NCBI RefSeq assembly: GCF_015832195.1
Contig: NC_052020.1
Coordinates: 3,303,254 to 3,367,253, forward strand
Direction: 5' to 3'
DNA from: Motacilla alba alba
Taxonomy: Eukaryota > Chordata > Aves > Passeriformes > Motacillidae
DNA length: 64,000 bases
Part shown: positions 1 to 12,400 of the stretch, one piece after another
How the letters are laid out: the number at the start of each line of letters is the position of its first letter
Position numbering within the stretch: the stretch's first letter is position 1
Made by a program: the position numbers and the translations under genes
Notes under the pieces: generated by a model
The model's database searches: none
The model's input: only the letters and a program-made list of their open reading frames with translations
Told to the model about the DNA's origin: nothing

Positions 1-415
1 CTATTGGAGTGCTAGATTCACCCACCAAATTTTGGTTGGATGGTTAGTTTGGGGTTTGGTTTCTTTGGGTTTTTTTTGGTTTTGTTTTTTGGGGTTTTTT
101 TTTTTTTTTGTTTTGGTTTTTTTGTTTTGTTTGTTTGTTGGATTTTGGGGTTTTTTTAAGAGGACAATTTTTCTGTTTTTCATTTCTGGGAGAGGGATTA
201 GTATCAGTGGCCTTTTTCATAGGCCTTTCTCAGCTTCCCCTACTAAAAGAGAACCCACTTAGTGTCACCCAGGTATCAGAGTGAGGAAAATGGTATTGTT
301 ACATTTATTGACAGGAAGAGAACATACATGCAGTTGCTCTCCAGATCCACTAATCATATTTCAATTACTTCCTAAGAGGCAAACCCATGAATTTATTTCT
401 GCAGAAGCCACTTAC
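1..415 (-). other. LGR4 intron 10, donor-proximal part
   Basis: The stretch runs from the GTAAGT donor of exon 10 to the window edge. No further LGR4 repeat exon is readable on the minus strand. The left 180 bases are an imperfect G/T-rich tract listed separately. The rest is unremarkable unique-looking sequence. Confidence 0.8.
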
Positions 416-3400
416 AAGCTCTCCAGATTTACGGTTCCTGTCAAATTAGGAAACCACTGCACCATGCTGGCACCCCGAATGACCCTGGAAAAAATCCCCA
501 TGAAAATCAGGTGTGAACTACTATGAAATTGAATTTTGACATTCAGTCTTATTATCAGGTAGATATTTACACCAAGGAGACATTCTAATGTTCTTACTGC
601 TTTTAAATTTTATACTTGAATAATGTGTGAAAGGCTGTCTTTTCACTGCTTCTTATGCTGCCCATTTGCTTAATAAATTACTCCTCCACGAGCAAACAAT
701 TGCAATTCATCAAACTGCAAAGAGTGCTATCAACACACATTAAAAATGCAGCTTGTAGTTCCAAGTCTCACTCCATTTTGCTTATTCATCACCCCTGGAA
801 GTGGTATCTTTTAAGAGCATACACGCACTAACCTGCAAAACATTCTCACCATGTGCATCCCTGCTCAAAAAACCACCAAGGACATATTGCAGATTGTTTA
901 ACTAAGAATCTGAGCATTTAGCCTTGGGTTATGTATCTCATGAAAGGTAATTTAATAAAAAAAGTTGTGGAGCACATTTAATAGAGCTTCTTAAGGAACT
1001 AGATTTTCCCAACAATAACAGTATTTATTAGAACTTACTGAAAAAAACCCTCTCATGTAAGAGGGAGTCAGAGAATTTATTTGAGTCCTTAGCTGCAATA
1101 TTTCATTCCCATTTATTGTACAGTATTGTCAAAAAGGTACTTACAGGGAATGCAGATCTGACAGATTCTGAAATGCTGAGTTCCCCACAAAAGACAAAGG
1201 ATTATCATACAAATGTCTGGAAAAAGAAAAACACATTTCAGTGTTTGTTCTTACAGTCACTGTCTGCTAAAGGCTAAAAATAGACAGATGAAAATTACTT
1301 ACATCGTTCTCAGAAGGGGGTTTCCTGCAAATGCACCATCAGGAATTATGGAAATGTAATTACTGTGAAATCCCCTAAAGATAATAGCAAAGAAAAACAC
1401 TTAAGCATTAGCATTTAAAACTATACTGCCAGCAGATTCAACCAGTAGTCATTTTCATCATACCTACTCAATTCCCAATCCTGCCTTAACAAGGATTGCA
1501 ATAGGACTAAGTCCATCTGCAGGAATAATTTTAATGATTTCTGTCTACTGCATAGCAGCTAAACTGAAAATATTTCATTAGAAAGGAATTATTTTGACCC
1601 AACATGATGCTGTACTTTCACTTTTCCCTTTCGCCTCTTAAGGAGGGCACAAGGACAATGGGCATCATCAATGAGCACCAACCTGGAGGCCAAAACCCTC
1701 TCCTGATTCAGATCTATGCTAATGCTTCTCCGGCTTATGTAACTCCAAAATAATTTTCAACACATGCCCTCTCCAGATGATGATTATATTTTCTTTTAAT
1801 TATAGCCTCACTTAGCATACCTTAACCTAATTTAGGCTCCTGCACAATGAGGCAAGCATTCTTAAATCCAGGATTTTTCCCCCCCTTTTTATTTATGAAA
1901 AGGAGAAAGAAAACTGGTAAAAAGGGAGAATAAGTGATACTCACAACTCCTTTAGACTTGGAAGTGCTTTTATGGCTTCAGGGAACTCTACCATGTTATT
2001 ATAATTTAAATCCCTAGAAGAAATAAAGCAAGAACATTATAAAATTTTTAACAGTAGCCATGAATTGGCAAGATAATTTTTGTTTAAGACAGTCCAATGA
2101 AAGAAAAAAGTTCTCAGAACATCTTTAACTAGAACAGAATAACCTCAAGTTAGATTTAAACTTCTGATGTTTTACATACTTTATAACCAGCTAATAACTC
2201 AGGTAAGATATTTAATATTACCCAGAGGATTATTCATATTAAGTCAAATAATATTTCCTTACAGCAAAGCTCAGTATTTTTCAATACCTTGTAGATTTTT
2301 CTTCAACAGAATTTACACAGAAATGAACTATGATTGCAAAGATTTTTTTAAAAAGTAGATACAAATGACTACTCTTGATTATCATCTGACAAATACCTTT
2401 TGTTAAGGCTTTATAAAACAAACAATAAATAAGCCGTTATATAAAAGCAGATCTTGCAGGAAAACCAAATATAAATACTGACTGGAAGCACAGAAAAATC
2501 TCATGACAGACTGGTCATGGGGATCTGTTGAATTCTCAGTTAAGCTGTCACTATTCCAGCAGTAATGTCAGGACCTCTGCAAAAGGGATTCCTTATAAAT
2601 GACAAAAACCATTTTCAGAGTCCTGTATCAGCTGTATCTATTTACCCAGCACATCATTGCTTATTTGAGGGTAAAAGAGAAGAAGTAAGTAGCATCTCTG
2701 GACTCCTCCAAGCACCTCACATTAACAGAGCTTGTCACTGGCTTGCCCTGGCCCTCCTTCATTAGTTTCACTTCTTTAGCATTCCCCAAAGCATACAAAA
2801 AAGGCATTGCTGAGGGAGATTATCACTTATTAGACATTCCCTGAGTGAGCTGCAGAGAAATGGGAAATGTGACCCAAGCAACTGAAAGCCAGTCCTTGCC
2901 ACTGAGGCACTTGGGAGGTTCAGGATGACGAACAGTGGAGCAAAGCCCTCTGAGACCCCCATCAGAAACCTCCTATTGTCACACAACAGCTTTGGCAACG
3001 TATCCTATAGATATTTAACCCTACAGGAAATCTGAGAAACAAGTGTTTGTCCCCTGTCACTCATGGGGCCACTCAAACACTTGTGATCTGTCCACCTGGC
3101 GCAGCAGAATGCTATGCAAAAGCACGCCAGCTAGACCAGGGCTAGGAACACTGAAGCCACGTCAGCCAGCATGATATCTCACCCAGGCTAGCATTTACCT
3201 GCTTCTCAACGTAGTTAATTTGGTTGTGGTGGGGCAGTGCACTGATACCAGCCTTCAGTTCCAAAACTGAGCTGGACCTAAGTGTCAGTGCACATACACC
3301 TGATTTGCAAAACTTTCATCATACCAGCATGGCAACCTTGATTAAGCTGAGACTGAGAAAAACACTGACCACAAATTATTGTAGGAAACATACTTACAAG

Positions 3401-6400
3401 GTTTCAAGGTTGTCTAATCCATCAAAACAGTGTTTTCCTATAGTTTTTATTTTATTATTATGAAGATGTCTGAAAAACAAAACCAAAACAAGTGAATGAT
3501 TTCATGTAAGTTAACAAATCAGCAGATATTTCTAGGAAATCAAAAGAGTTAAACAGTTTAAGAAAAAACACTGAATGGGGTGGATTACACAGAAGAATAT
3601 CTTTCACTTCCAGACAGAATATTTCATCCTCATATGGAAAAAGAATAGATTGCAGTCAAGACAACCTATTTTAAATCTTTACTCACTATTCAGAAATGTG
3701 ATAAAAATATAGCAAACACAGAAATCAAACAAATTTTTCATTTTATTCCACACAGATTTTTAAGATTACAAAGAGACAGGTTTCAGATAAAATAATTTTT
3801 TCTTCTTTTCGTATCTCTAAAAGCTTTCTCTGACAATCATTGTTTTGAAGTATTCATTATATAATGAGATGTCAGAAATCAAATCTCACTACCTACCGCT
3901 ATTGTGGCTTTTTGTTTAGGAGAAAGTCTTTAGCAAACCTTCAGCAGGTTCTCTATCATACATGGTATCATCTCATGTTGGCAGTAGCCAACTGAGCTAA
4001 AACACAGCAAAAGAACCATTTTCATTTTCAGTGCCACCCTGGATTAACCAAAACCGGAACTGCGGAGAAAAGCAAAGTGCCCTGCAAAACACAAACACTC
4101 ACAGAACAACCAGGCTGGAAAGGTTGGTGAATGCATAGTCAGGAATGTGAGTTATCCTGTTGAGAGCCAGTGTCAAGGCTTGCAGGGAGGGGAGATTGCT
4201 GAGCGGAGAGATGGGAACTTCTGTCAAGCTGTTGTCATCCAGCCAGAGGTGCCGCAGCTGCGGCAGCCCCTCAAAGCTGTCCTCTGGGATGGCAGTGATA
4301 TGGTTAGCATCTAAACGCCTGCAGTGGAACAGAAATTATTCATCAGCAAACTCACTAACTACACATCAGCAAAGTCCAGCTGAAGTCCTACTATTCATGA
4401 ACATCTCTTTTCAAGCTTATGTCTTTCACTGAAATAATTCAATACTTCAAAGTTTGACGTTTTATAGAAAGATGCCTGAAAACCCTTTTCAAGGCAAATG
4501 AAGAGCCCATAAAATAAAGTTTCATAATAAACTTTTCAGACATTTTTGATAAAACATTTGAACAAATCAATATGCTTATAATCAGCTAACCAAAATGAAT
4601 TAATAACTCTATAAGGCATCTCCCACAAAACCTCTAGCTTCTAACACAGAAAAAAAAATCTTTAAAACAGTAGCTTGACAGCATGTCTAAGACTGCAGAG
4701 GCATTTAGTCATTTGAATGGATTATCCCTACATCACCCTTGTTGATAGCATCGAGTACGGTTGTATGCTTTGCTTTGTGTCACTGCTAGGCAGTAACAAA
4801 GCACCTACTTTAGATAATAAGGTTATTCAAAGCTGTTTGTGAACAAAGTCAAGTTATGAATTATCCCAACAAATAAAACATCTCAACTACACCTGATTGT
4901 CAGAAAATATGAGGGGCAAGACAGCATTCTCCAGAACAAAATGCAACACAGCACATCAGCACTATTACCTACTGTACGCCACTGGATTTTGCCATCATAC
5001 TTTTTCCCTAAATGAATGCCAATTGCAAAATTAGCTATAGTAACTGTCCTGGTTCCAGCCACGGCAGAGTTAATCTCTGCGGTAACTAAGTGGACATATC
5101 TAGGACCCAGAGGTTATTCAATATGCTGGGAAGAAGCAAAACATTCATAGTCCATGGACCTCAGTGGGTCTGAGAAGGCACAGAGCAGAGAGCACTGGGC
5201 AGTATTTGATGGTCCTCTGACCTAAAGGCTGGCTTCTCCGGGTCACCACACAGCTGCAGCATGGTGACTTCCCTGCAAACACAAGGAAAGCACCTTGCAC
5301 AGCTGGTATGAAAGGACTACTGCACCAGCCACGATGCAGGGACACAGGACACACACACCCTCCTCCAGTAACAGGGATGCTCATTAAGATATAAATCAGC
5401 ACAGCTCTGGAATTACTTAGCACTCTCAAGTTTCTAAAGCCATGATCAGATATGCTCTTGAAAGTCTACTTCTGAAACTAACCCTGCTAATTTCCCCCAG
5501 CCCTTCACCCTGTCCATCCTGTCCACTCGGTCCACTGAGTGTGGACCGAGTGACTTCACTGCATTTGTCCCCAGGCACAGTCACAACAGATCTGATCCCA
5601 GCACTTAAAGGACATGCATAATTCAAAGGGAGAAGACAACCCTGACTAAGAGTTAATGCAGAAGACAAGCCTGATCACAAATTTAACATATTTAATCTTT
5701 TTCCTTAAAACAGAGGTTTGTTCTTGTGATGCATGTGGTTTGCATGTTTCAAATTACTATGAAAAAAAGTCATCAGCTGAATTTCCATGTAAGAAAAAGT
5801 CCAAAAATACACCAAATTAAGCAACAAATATGCTATTACAAGTGGGAACTTACAAAATTGTCTGCAGACAAAGTTCTCTCCTAAGATGAGTGAGGTGTCA
5901 TTAGCTCTAAAGCTGTACATCAAAGAGTGAATTCCTATGGTTCATATACTGGCATCCCCTCATCATTAGCCCATGGTCTGACAGGTGTGTACGATCTTCT
6001 ATTTGAATGCTCTTAGGCTGCATGGAGACTAAAACATCTCAGAGAAACTGAAGTCTGATGGTAATAAAGGAGGAAAACAAAAAGGCTGGGGGAAGAAAGG
6101 AAAAAAGCCTGAGGCACTGCTTCAGAAAAAAAAAAGCAACTAGAAATGACCTTTCTTCTCTCCTACATTTACACAGCTCCCTGAAGATCAAAGAATTATT
6201 TCCCAATGAAATAAACATATCTGAGTCTTCTAATTTCTCCCATCCCTCTCCTCCCTTTTTTTCCTGAGTTCTTTTTGTTTGGTTGGGTTTTTTTTTAATT
6301 TTTTGTTTGGTTGGTTTCTGTTTGTTTTTTTGTTTGTTTGGGGGTTTCTGTTGCCGTTGTTGCTGGTTTTGTTTTTTGGTTTTTTGGGGGGTTTTTTGGT

Positions 6401-9400
6401 GGTTTTGTTTGGTTTTTTTTTTGTTGGAGGAAGAGGTTGTTTTGGGCTTTTTTTAAGAGAAGAAGCATACTCAAGAGACAGGCCTCAATCATTGTCCCTA
6501 CTCGCCTAGTCCATCTGTATTTCCACTGGCACCTTGCTAAATTCCATTTATTCTAGGAAACTGGAAAACAAAAGCACACAAGAAAGCCTCCCGTCCTGCT
6601 CCTCCTCTCCCAGCCTTAAAGGAGGAGGTGAACAGAGGAAGGATGGACACACACAGTGAGGAGCTGAACTCAGCCAGGGAGATCAGAGATAGTCATGATG
6701 TCTCACCCTGAGTTTTCAGCTGGCTTTGCCAAGCCCTCTGTCCCCCAGAACAGGAGGATTGAGTACCCAAGTACCTCACTTTAAACTGATGACTCCCCAC
6801 TGCCACCGCAGCTACAGCCCACAGCAGCAAAGATGAGGGGGAAAGAACATCACCATCCACCATTGACATTACCAGGGAGGTGTGAAAAGTGAAAGAGGTA
6901 TTTTTTAATTATTTGGCCTCATTTGGACAATTTTTTGGGTTTCTTCATTTCTCCTAAGAGCCTAATATGCCATGGTTGTTTTTCTTTCTCTTCCAAACAG
7001 CTGAAGCTTATCCACATGATACTGAATGCACAAAACACAGCTGAAACACTCCTATGTAGTGTGAAATGCACATAACAAAGCGCTTAGTGAAACAACTGAA
7101 ACGCCAACCTAAAATATTTGACAACCTTCACAAAACATTAACAATTAAAGAGCACAACTTTTCTTTAAGGGGCATATTCCCTAGCTCAAATAATTAACAA
7201 AGAACAAGCAATATTCTTTGCTTGGACTGGACTTTGTACAAAGACTGTATTTTTCCATTATATTGTTAAAGATACAAGTATATTCTTCAAATAAGACCTT
7301 AATCTTTCAGAAGCTACTTCAATTCTAGCTTTGTTATAGACAGTGGCTTGTGAGAGACCTTTACATTTTAATCTATAAATTAAGAGTTTAGTTGTGGAGT
7401 TGTCATCCTCACTTTCATTCCTCTCATGTTCCCTCCTCACACAAGCACCAACTCCAGAAGAAGAAAAGAGCAGAAGGATGATAGAAACCTAAACATTCAG
7501 CAGCTCTTACATCAGTATTTGATATATTGTTAAAACAGGACATAGCAGGTTCTTAAAACAATTGACTCCGCTTTAAGGAAACCAGAACTAGTAAGAACGC
7601 CTACCCCAATTCAAACGAATAGGAGTTCCAAATGTAACACACACATATAAATGAAATTTTACACACAAATGTATGCACACTGCTTAGGGCAACTGCCCTA
7701 CAGCCTGCATCCCCCATAGGTAACACCTGAGAGGCCTCCAGAACCAGCCTCACCAGCTCTCATCTGTGACCACAGGCAGTCTTCCAGGCTTCAGCGACTA
7801 GGAAATTTTAACAGCCTTGTACTAATAGCCTAATTAACAGCCTTGTACAGCAGGAGTTTACTGCTGATGTTAATAAAAGGCAAATCACTCCCAGCTCTTG
7901 TGTTAAACCACTTTTGCTCAATGGCAATCGTTAAAGAACACTGCTCTTTAAAGAGCTCCTTCAAAAACCACCAAGAAATCACTCCAATAACAGTGGAGTA
8001 GGTTTTTAGTCTCGAAGTTGAGTACCGATAAGCCTGGTACCTGGGAAATCCTGCTGCAGGGGGAGGTAGTAACCCATGTTAGCAGAGGTACTTTAGAACA
8101 CTCGAGAGTTTGCTCACTGCATCAAGCAGTGGCTCTCTGCGCACTGTGTGTTGAGAACATCCACACAAGGATTTGCTTGATTCAAAGAGAAATTTACAGC
8201 AGCCCTCAAACTAGTGATACATGCTGAAGCTGTTTCCATCACTAGTACTGATGGGCCAGCACAACTGTTTCTCCTCATCTGTTCACATGGTACCAGTCAA
8301 AGGTCACAGTTTGCTGCCAAGTCCCCACAGAGGATTCAGCTAATTCTGCCTACATGCCATTTAACTTTCACCATTGCACTTAAGTTTCTGATCATTCAAT
8401 TTCTAAATAATTCCCTGATTTTATTTAAACTTAGCAATTCCTTAAGCAAGCCCAGACAGTTAAAAAAAAAGCTAGAATAATGCCAGAAATTTCTGAAGTT
8501 CACAAAAAAACCCACCCCACTTTCAATAAAACCAGAACACCTTCTAAAGGTAAAGATGACATAGAAAAATATGTGAAGTATACAAAGCAGTATATTTAAA
8601 GATTTTTCAGCACAGATGTGCTCAGAAGAGTTCTTATACATTCTTAACTCTAAACATTCAAGTAACAAAAATATATTCAGTGTATTTAAGTCTGTAGTGG
8701 TTTTGCAGGTTGAAGAGGAAATGCGTCAATTTCTTCCATTCTCATTCTGATTAATCCCATATCTTAACACAGACTAAATCTGAGGGCTGATGTCCTTTAA
8801 TCCCTTAGTAACAGCAAAGCAGGAAACTAGAAAACATCTGAAGACAAATCATTAAAAGGTGCTTAGCTGAAAAGACACCAGCCACAGTAAGGGGTGCATG
8901 CTACATATAACACCATTTAAAGCTTCTTAACTTCATCTAATCATTGCTGTTGATGAGCACCTTCCACAGCCTCCCAGACACTACCGTCCCTACAGACATG
9001 TCCTGTCCTTCCAAACTATAATGCAGAATCACACAATTATCAAATGGAGCCCTAAAGCACTCTTTAAGAAGAAGACAGCAGAACTATGTATTTTTTGATA
9101 TAAGATTATATTTGCATTGTTCTCTCCAAATTCAGGGATCTTCCCTTCTGACACATTTTGTGTTTATGGTTTATGATACTGAAATTGTCAGCAGCATGAA
9201 CTATGGCTTAAAATCGGGCAGTTTCATTACCAGCAGAATGTTTCTAGATTTGACTTTTAAAATAAAGACAGCTACTAACTTGATCTGTGTAAGGAACCCT
9301 TCCTAAAATACAAAAATACAAAAAAACCTTGAAGTTCAAGACTGCAGCTGATATGTGCTATAGCATAAATTTTAAATATGTCTGAATTTATTTATAATAA

Positions 9401-12400
9401 TTTAAATTTATATTAATTTATAACGAGACATATTAAAATAATTTATAATCAAAAATATTTCAGTCATCTTTATATTTTTTAATATGATTGACATATGCCT
9501 CCATTCTCTGTCCCATGCTTTTACCATACATTTTACCCTCCATAGCATGATTCTGCTCTCATTCCTTTCAGTTCTACATCAGGACCCCAATCTTTCCCAC
9601 CTGGGTTGAGATGATTCCCACTCCCAGAAAACATTATCCCATGCCAGTTCAGCACATTCATGCCTCCTGCCTTATCCTGCCTCAAGGCTGCTCCAGCCTC
9701 CTAAGATAGGGAAGCAGACTGAAGAACTGGTTACGGTCCTGCTGAACAGATCAGGCTGTTCAGGGAGCCAGAAGTGTCAGCAGGTAGTGCAGAAAATGCC
9801 TGCTGACCACAGGCATGGAGACACTCACCGTGCAGCTCAGGTGAACACCCACACAGCAGGAGAGGCAGGAGCTATCACAGCTCAGTATCATGCTGGCAGG
9901 ATCCCAAATCCCACAGTTTGGGAATCTGGCAGAACGCGAAGCTGCAGTGCTTTCAACTGCTGCTGCAGAATGCTCTAGTGTTCCCTTCATGTGGACAAGT
10001 GTGCACATGTGCTGGGACTACAATTACAATAAATCATACCTAATACATTAGCAGATACTGACAGGCTTTAAGAAGACTCCTGGGTTTGATGGCAAATGTA
10101 CAGTGGCAATTAGGTTTGTGGGTTTTTTATTCAAGTGGAATAAAGTTTTCCTTTGTAAAGTATCTGAAAGTCTTTGTTTAAATAGTGTAATTCCAATATT
10201 TGTCATGCACTGGGGATTGTACCAGAATATTCCTACTAGTACTATGTAGCTGGGTTTCTGTGGTCAATCAGAGCACCTCTAAAGATTGCTGCAGTTCACA
10301 TTCCCATTTTACAAATCCCCAGATTCTGGGTCAAAGTCAAGAATAAATACAAAATAAATCATCACAGTCAAATATGCCAAGGCACTTAGAGGAGAGACTT
10401 TCCTCAATGGCTTCCTGGTGGTTCCCAGGAAGCAGCTCCACCACTGTGCTGCTGCATCTCCTGCTCTCTGTGTCACCCTGGGACTGCCCACAAACCTTAC
10501 CAACACCATCTCCAGACCTAAAACACAAGGTACTTCATGGCCTCATAGTAACAAAAACATGCTGTTGATGCTTTGCAGTAACTATTGTTTACATTTGTGA
10601 AGCTCTTTGTCAGGTTGTTCTGATACTGAAAGAGGCACAAGCTGGACAAACAGTGGCTTCTCCCTCGGTAGAGCTGTCCCACAGCCACACCTATCACAGC
10701 ATCCTGCAACGTGAGCACACATCCTGCCAGATAAACTTTTCTGGGGCGCTACACAGCAAGCTTCCACTCAGTACAACTCCTTAATTTTGCTAAATTTCAT
10801 CTCCATATAAAGAGTCCTATTCTAACTCTCTTTTGCAGGCCAGAACTGGGAAAAAATATTCAATGCAAACAGGGAAAAAAAAAAAAGTTGCCATTCAGTA
10901 TTCTGAACCAGGCTGGCTACTCACCAGCTGTAATATAAACACTACAGACCACAATGCCCCTACATCCATCTTCTTTATTTCCACCCAGGTATGTTTACTG
11001 AGTCTGTTAATGCATACCACATTGTGACAACTGCCTTCCTATGAAGCTAAAAAATGGAGCACATTAAGACAAAAAACACTTGTAAAGGCGCTTAAAATGA
11101 AATTATTATCAATATACTATAAAGTTTTGAGGAAAGTAATTTATGCCTTGACCAAGGAAAAAAATACCCCTGAACCATACTTCAGAGCAAACTGCAAAAC
11201 TGCCAAAAGAGGGACAGTTCAGCAATGTTTAAACTTGCAGGTTTGGGATGGAGATCATATAGAAGAGTAGAAGCAGGTTTTTCTAACATATTCTGCAATT
11301 AATTATTTGTTTTAAAAGAAGCTTGCAGCAAATTGGGAGATCTGAATTAACAAAAATTCCTTAGGGAGGGGAATAAAGCACTTTTTTCCTTTTTCTTTAT
11401 ACAATAAAGCAGGATGCTGACACTTATGTTTCCATGTTCAGACACAAAATTCAGAGGACCACTCTTAAATTCCTTTGCCAGAAGGTGCTATCTGCATTAC
11501 TAGGAGATATGCATAACCAGTGTAATTATGCATGAATAATGCTAACAAAGTTTTCCTGAAATTCATTAAAATCAGAGAAAATGCATTCTGGTGAAGTAAA
11601 CAAATTGCATAGAAAAACTGCTTTTGATCTCTCACTACACTTGTCTCAAAACACAATTTATTCTCAAATTCCTGCCCATTTCTAACAAATTACAAATCAA
11701 AAGCTGAGTCACGTCAGTGGATGGAAAAAAAAAAAGCCCAAGATAAAATCCTCCTGAGCTTCAGATGAGCTCGGCTGGTTAGAGCATGGGGCTGATACCA
11801 CCAAGGTCATGGCTCCAATCCCTGTGTAACTCATTTATTCATTAGTTCAATTCCCTGACCATTCAGAAGAGTGCTGGATGTAGTGATCCTTCCAGCTCAG
11901 AACTGTCTGTGACTCTGATACCAGCGACTTCCAGACTGGACTTGCCCACCATATTTCCAATGGCTAACAGGAAATCTCAATTTGCTTTTCCTCAGAAAAA
12001 GAAGTAACAAGAAGCTTGCTACTACTTTCAAACCTAATTTCCTTATTTTTCACCATCCTAAAATTGATACATTTTATCATTTGCCCTTGAACAATGAAGC
12101 TCCTAGAAAGGGAAATCTCGCCACATTTTAAACTGTTACTCTTATATCTTAATTGCAAGGATGTTTTGGTCAAGTGATTATAATAATTACATTATACAAT
12201 CTTACATAATCATCATTTTTTCAAAATTAAAATGTTTGCTTTTTTAAAAATAACTCTAACATAGTCATCTTTCCAAAAATATTTAAAAACATATGATTTT
12301 TAAAAAAAACAGATAATGACATAATTTATACATTCATTATTTTCTCTCTTAAATTTTGTTCCTTCCCTTTTGCATATAAAATTATCATCAAATTATCATC

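Noticed and set aside
1..415. Possible exon 11 of LGR4
   Set aside because: The minus strand was searched for the next repeat and its splice sites. No LRR-like translation with an AG acceptor was found, so exon 11 must lie outside the window.
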